Shown: one piece after another, positions 62,431 to 64,000 of the stretch
Position numbering within the stretch: position 1 is the stretch's first letter
Layout of the letters: each line of letters opens with the position of its first letter
Assembly (NCBI GenBank): GCA_002245855.1
Contig: NOUX01000003.1
Coordinates: forward strand, 1 to 64,000
Reading direction: 5' to 3'
DNA length: 64,000 nt
DNA from: Sphingobacterium cellulitidis
GTDB lineage: Bacteria > Bacteroidota > Bacteroidia > Sphingobacteriales > Sphingobacteriaceae
The notes under the pieces: generated by a model
The model's input: the letters and a program-made list of their open reading frames with translations, nothing else
Told to the model about the DNA's origin: nothing
Databases searched by the model: none
Position numbers and translations under genes: made by a program

Positions 62431-64000
62431 ATGGATAACCAATCTATTATCGAGGAGGGACATATTCATCTCAGTGAAGGGATTCAGGAATTTGGCTATT
62501 TATTAATTACAGATTCTGCATTTACCATAATCGCTGGAAGTGAGAATTGTGAAAAGTGGTTAGGGGATTCATTTTCCGCTCAATTAGGCAATAACTTATG
62601 GGGAGTATTGGATTTATATTTTTCCAAATATGTAAGGAGTATCAGAATTGCCGTTGACCAGGTTATCAATGAGGAAAATGAACGCGTATTGTTGGAGTTA
62701 GAGGTTCAAGATGAACCTTATTACTTAAATATCTATTTATTTCAGGATGCTATTTACTTTGAGTTCGAGAAGAAGTTTGAAGATCCCAATGTGTTCTTTC
62801 CAAAATTCGAAATTGTAGATAAGTTATTATCAGCAAGTAAGGGGAAGATATGGGAGAAGGTGAGTTCTTATATTTCGAAAATCAGCGGGTTTGATCGGGT
62901 TCGTGTATTTCAATATGTGGGTGAAGGAGATGGATTGATCGTTGCGGAATGTATTGAAAGCGATGTTTTAGAAGAGCTTATCGGGAGTTATTATCCTGAT
63001 ATGGATATCTTTAGACATGCCAAGAATATCCACTCCGTGAATTTCCATCGCTATACAGCGGAGGTCAATGGCAGGACCATTAACATTATTTCAAAAGAAA
63101 ATTATAAAACAAACCTATCCCAGACCAATATTCGGATGATATCTCCGGTTCATGCATCCTATTTAATCAAAGATGGGGTTAATTCAAATCTGAGTGTTTC
63201 GATTCAGATTGATGGGAAATTATGGGGTTATATTTTTTGTCAAAGTAGGAAAGGGAAGAAAATAAACCTCTTAAAAAGGGAGGCCATTGTTTATTTTATT
63301 CAAATGGCGATCAATAAGTATTCGGAGGAGCAAAAAAGCAAAATCAAGGAATTCCATGATGATATCAGGAATTTTGAGCTACAGCTGAAGGAGAAGCTAT
63401 TATTGAAGAATAATCTCGTCAATTCCTTATCTGAGCTTGAAAAGGAGCTTTGCTACTATACAAAATCAGATTCCATGGTGATTTTGATCAATAATGAAAT
63501 GTATTCCAGTAATATATCAATTGGTCATAATAAAATATTGGAAATTAAGAATTTGATATCAAGAGTTTCCAAAGATTCTGTTTTTTCAGATTCTGAATTT
63601 GTATTAAAATACGGGGCACAGCTGGACTTAGATTCAGAGCGTTTTGTTGGATTAGCATCCTTAAATGTAGATTTAAAAGAGTCTTGCAGTATATTTTGGT
63701 TTAGGAAAGAGGAGGAATTTTACAGAAAATGGGTTTCCAGGCCAAATACCCAAATTGATAAGCAAAGAAGCAATGAAATTTTTGAGCATGAGGATCATCC
63801 GAATTTGGATATTTGGCATCAACGGATTCTTGGAACCTCAGCAAGTTGGGAGGAGAGTGAACTATTTTTTATCAAGAGGCTAGGTGACATCATCCTTCAA
63901 AGTGCGAAGAATTTTTCGCAAGAGCTGGAAAAACTGAATAAGGAAGTTGGCAATTTAAATCGTGCCTTAGACAATTATGCGAATACGGTGAGTCATGATT
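62431..64000 (+). CDS. Phytochrome-like sensor histidine kinase (5' part, cut by window end)
   Basis: 523 codons are visible; the gene runs off the window. PAS-like start: GHIHLSEGIQEFGYLLITD. GAF domain: SGFDRVRVFQYVGEGDGLIV, SYYPDMDIF (D192) and MISPVHASYL (H241). A PHY-like part and the H-box VSHD at the end (H522) follow. These line up with bacteriophytochromes, but no cysteine lies before the PAS core and the GAF site is SPVHA, not SPxHC, so covalent bilin binding is not expected. It may sense bilin non-covalently or another cue. ATG 62431. Confidence 0.75.
   Translation, partial: MDNQSIIEEGHIHLSEGIQEFGYLLITDSAFTIIAGSENCEKWLGDSFSAQLGNNLWGVLDLYFSKYVRSIRIAVDQVINEENERVLLELEVQDEPYYLNIYLFQDAIYFEFEKKFEDPNVFFPKFEIVDKLLSASKGKIWEKVSSYISKISGFDRVRVFQYVGEGDGLIVAECIESDVLEELIGSYYPDMDIFRHAKNIHSVNFHRYTAEVNGRTINIISKENYKTNLSQTNIRMISPVHASYLIKDGVNSNLSVSIQIDGKLWGYIFCQSRKGKKINLLKREAIVYFIQMAINKYSEEQKSKIKEFHDDIRNFELQLKEKLLLKNNLVNSLSELEKELCYYTKSDSMVILINNEMYSSNISIGHNKILEIKNLISRVSKDSVFSDSEFVLKYGAQLDLDSERFVGLASLNVDLKESCSIFWFRKEEEFYRKWVSRPNTQIDKQRSNEIFEHEDHPNLDIWHQRILGTSASWEESELFFIKRLGDIILQSAKNFSQELEKLNKEVGNLNRALDNYANTVSHD

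Overview
The window looks like chromosomal DNA of a Bacteroidota bacterium of the Sphingobacteriaceae type (Sphingobacterium or a close relative). The DNA is AT-rich. Several promoters carry the Bacteroidota -7 box TAnnTTTG. DNA polymerase III alpha has an N-terminal DEDD exonuclease domain, and there are a fimbrillin-like lipoprotein, a TonB receptor, a monomeric isocitrate dehydrogenase and many lipobox proteins. Genes are dense and lie in short operons on both strands. No phage, integrase, transposase, rRNA or CRISPR is visible.

Layout. 0-5 kb: a TauE-type exporter, an AraC regulator divergent from two small genes, and an SPFH membrane protein followed by a 59-residue Arc-like protein. 5.1-7.6 kb: a three-gene operon of a cysteine-synthase-like PLP enzyme, a DUF6695-like protein and a PanD-type decarboxylase. 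7.7-12.2 kb: envelope lipoproteins and anchored proteins. 12.4-17.3 kb: rpsF-rpsR-rplI, an aminotransferase, a bile-acid-symporter-like carrier and a CDF metal exporter. 17.3-18.3 kb: a repeat island. 18.3-29.8 kb: mostly metabolism (icd, accA, coaA, mgsA, OsmC) with a sugar-phosphate isomerase-like protein, a PDZ protease, MscS and patatin. 29.9-33.2 kb: tRNA-Ser and a second repeat-rich stretch with a few small genes. 33-39 kb: orphan barstar, GNAT, SRAP, GH16, the fimbrillin locus, tRNA-Leu and tRNA-Gly. 39-47 kb: a glucanase-like protein, an OmpA lipoprotein, dnaE and trxA. 47-55.4 kb: TonB receptor, zinc phospholipase-like protein, a glycosyltransferase/FKBP/aldo-keto reductase operon, kdsB, a deoxynucleoside kinase and trpS. 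55.4-64 kb: small proteins, SDR, PPK2, a SatD/DUF3307 operon, a serine hydrolase, fabV and the 5' part of a phytochrome-like histidine kinase.

Four things stand out. (1) A family of about 150-bp elements with matching inverted palindromic ends around a perfect central hairpin; in one copy the core hairpin is unrelated in sequence to the other two. (2) The PLP enzyme/DUF6695/PanD operon, which looks like an uncharacterised small-molecule pathway. (3) Four 20-bp dyads spaced exactly 28 bp apart in front of satD; SatD itself reads like a nucleotide-cyclase-type palm joined to a helix-turn-helix. (4) A phytochrome-like kinase without either usual chromophore cysteine.

Non-coding repeats are also plentiful: an exact 53-bp tandem array, a 34-bp GCGGGC tandem array, a 443-bp duplication and scattered GGGCGTATGC palindromes. 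All calls come from reading the sequence; no database search was possible.
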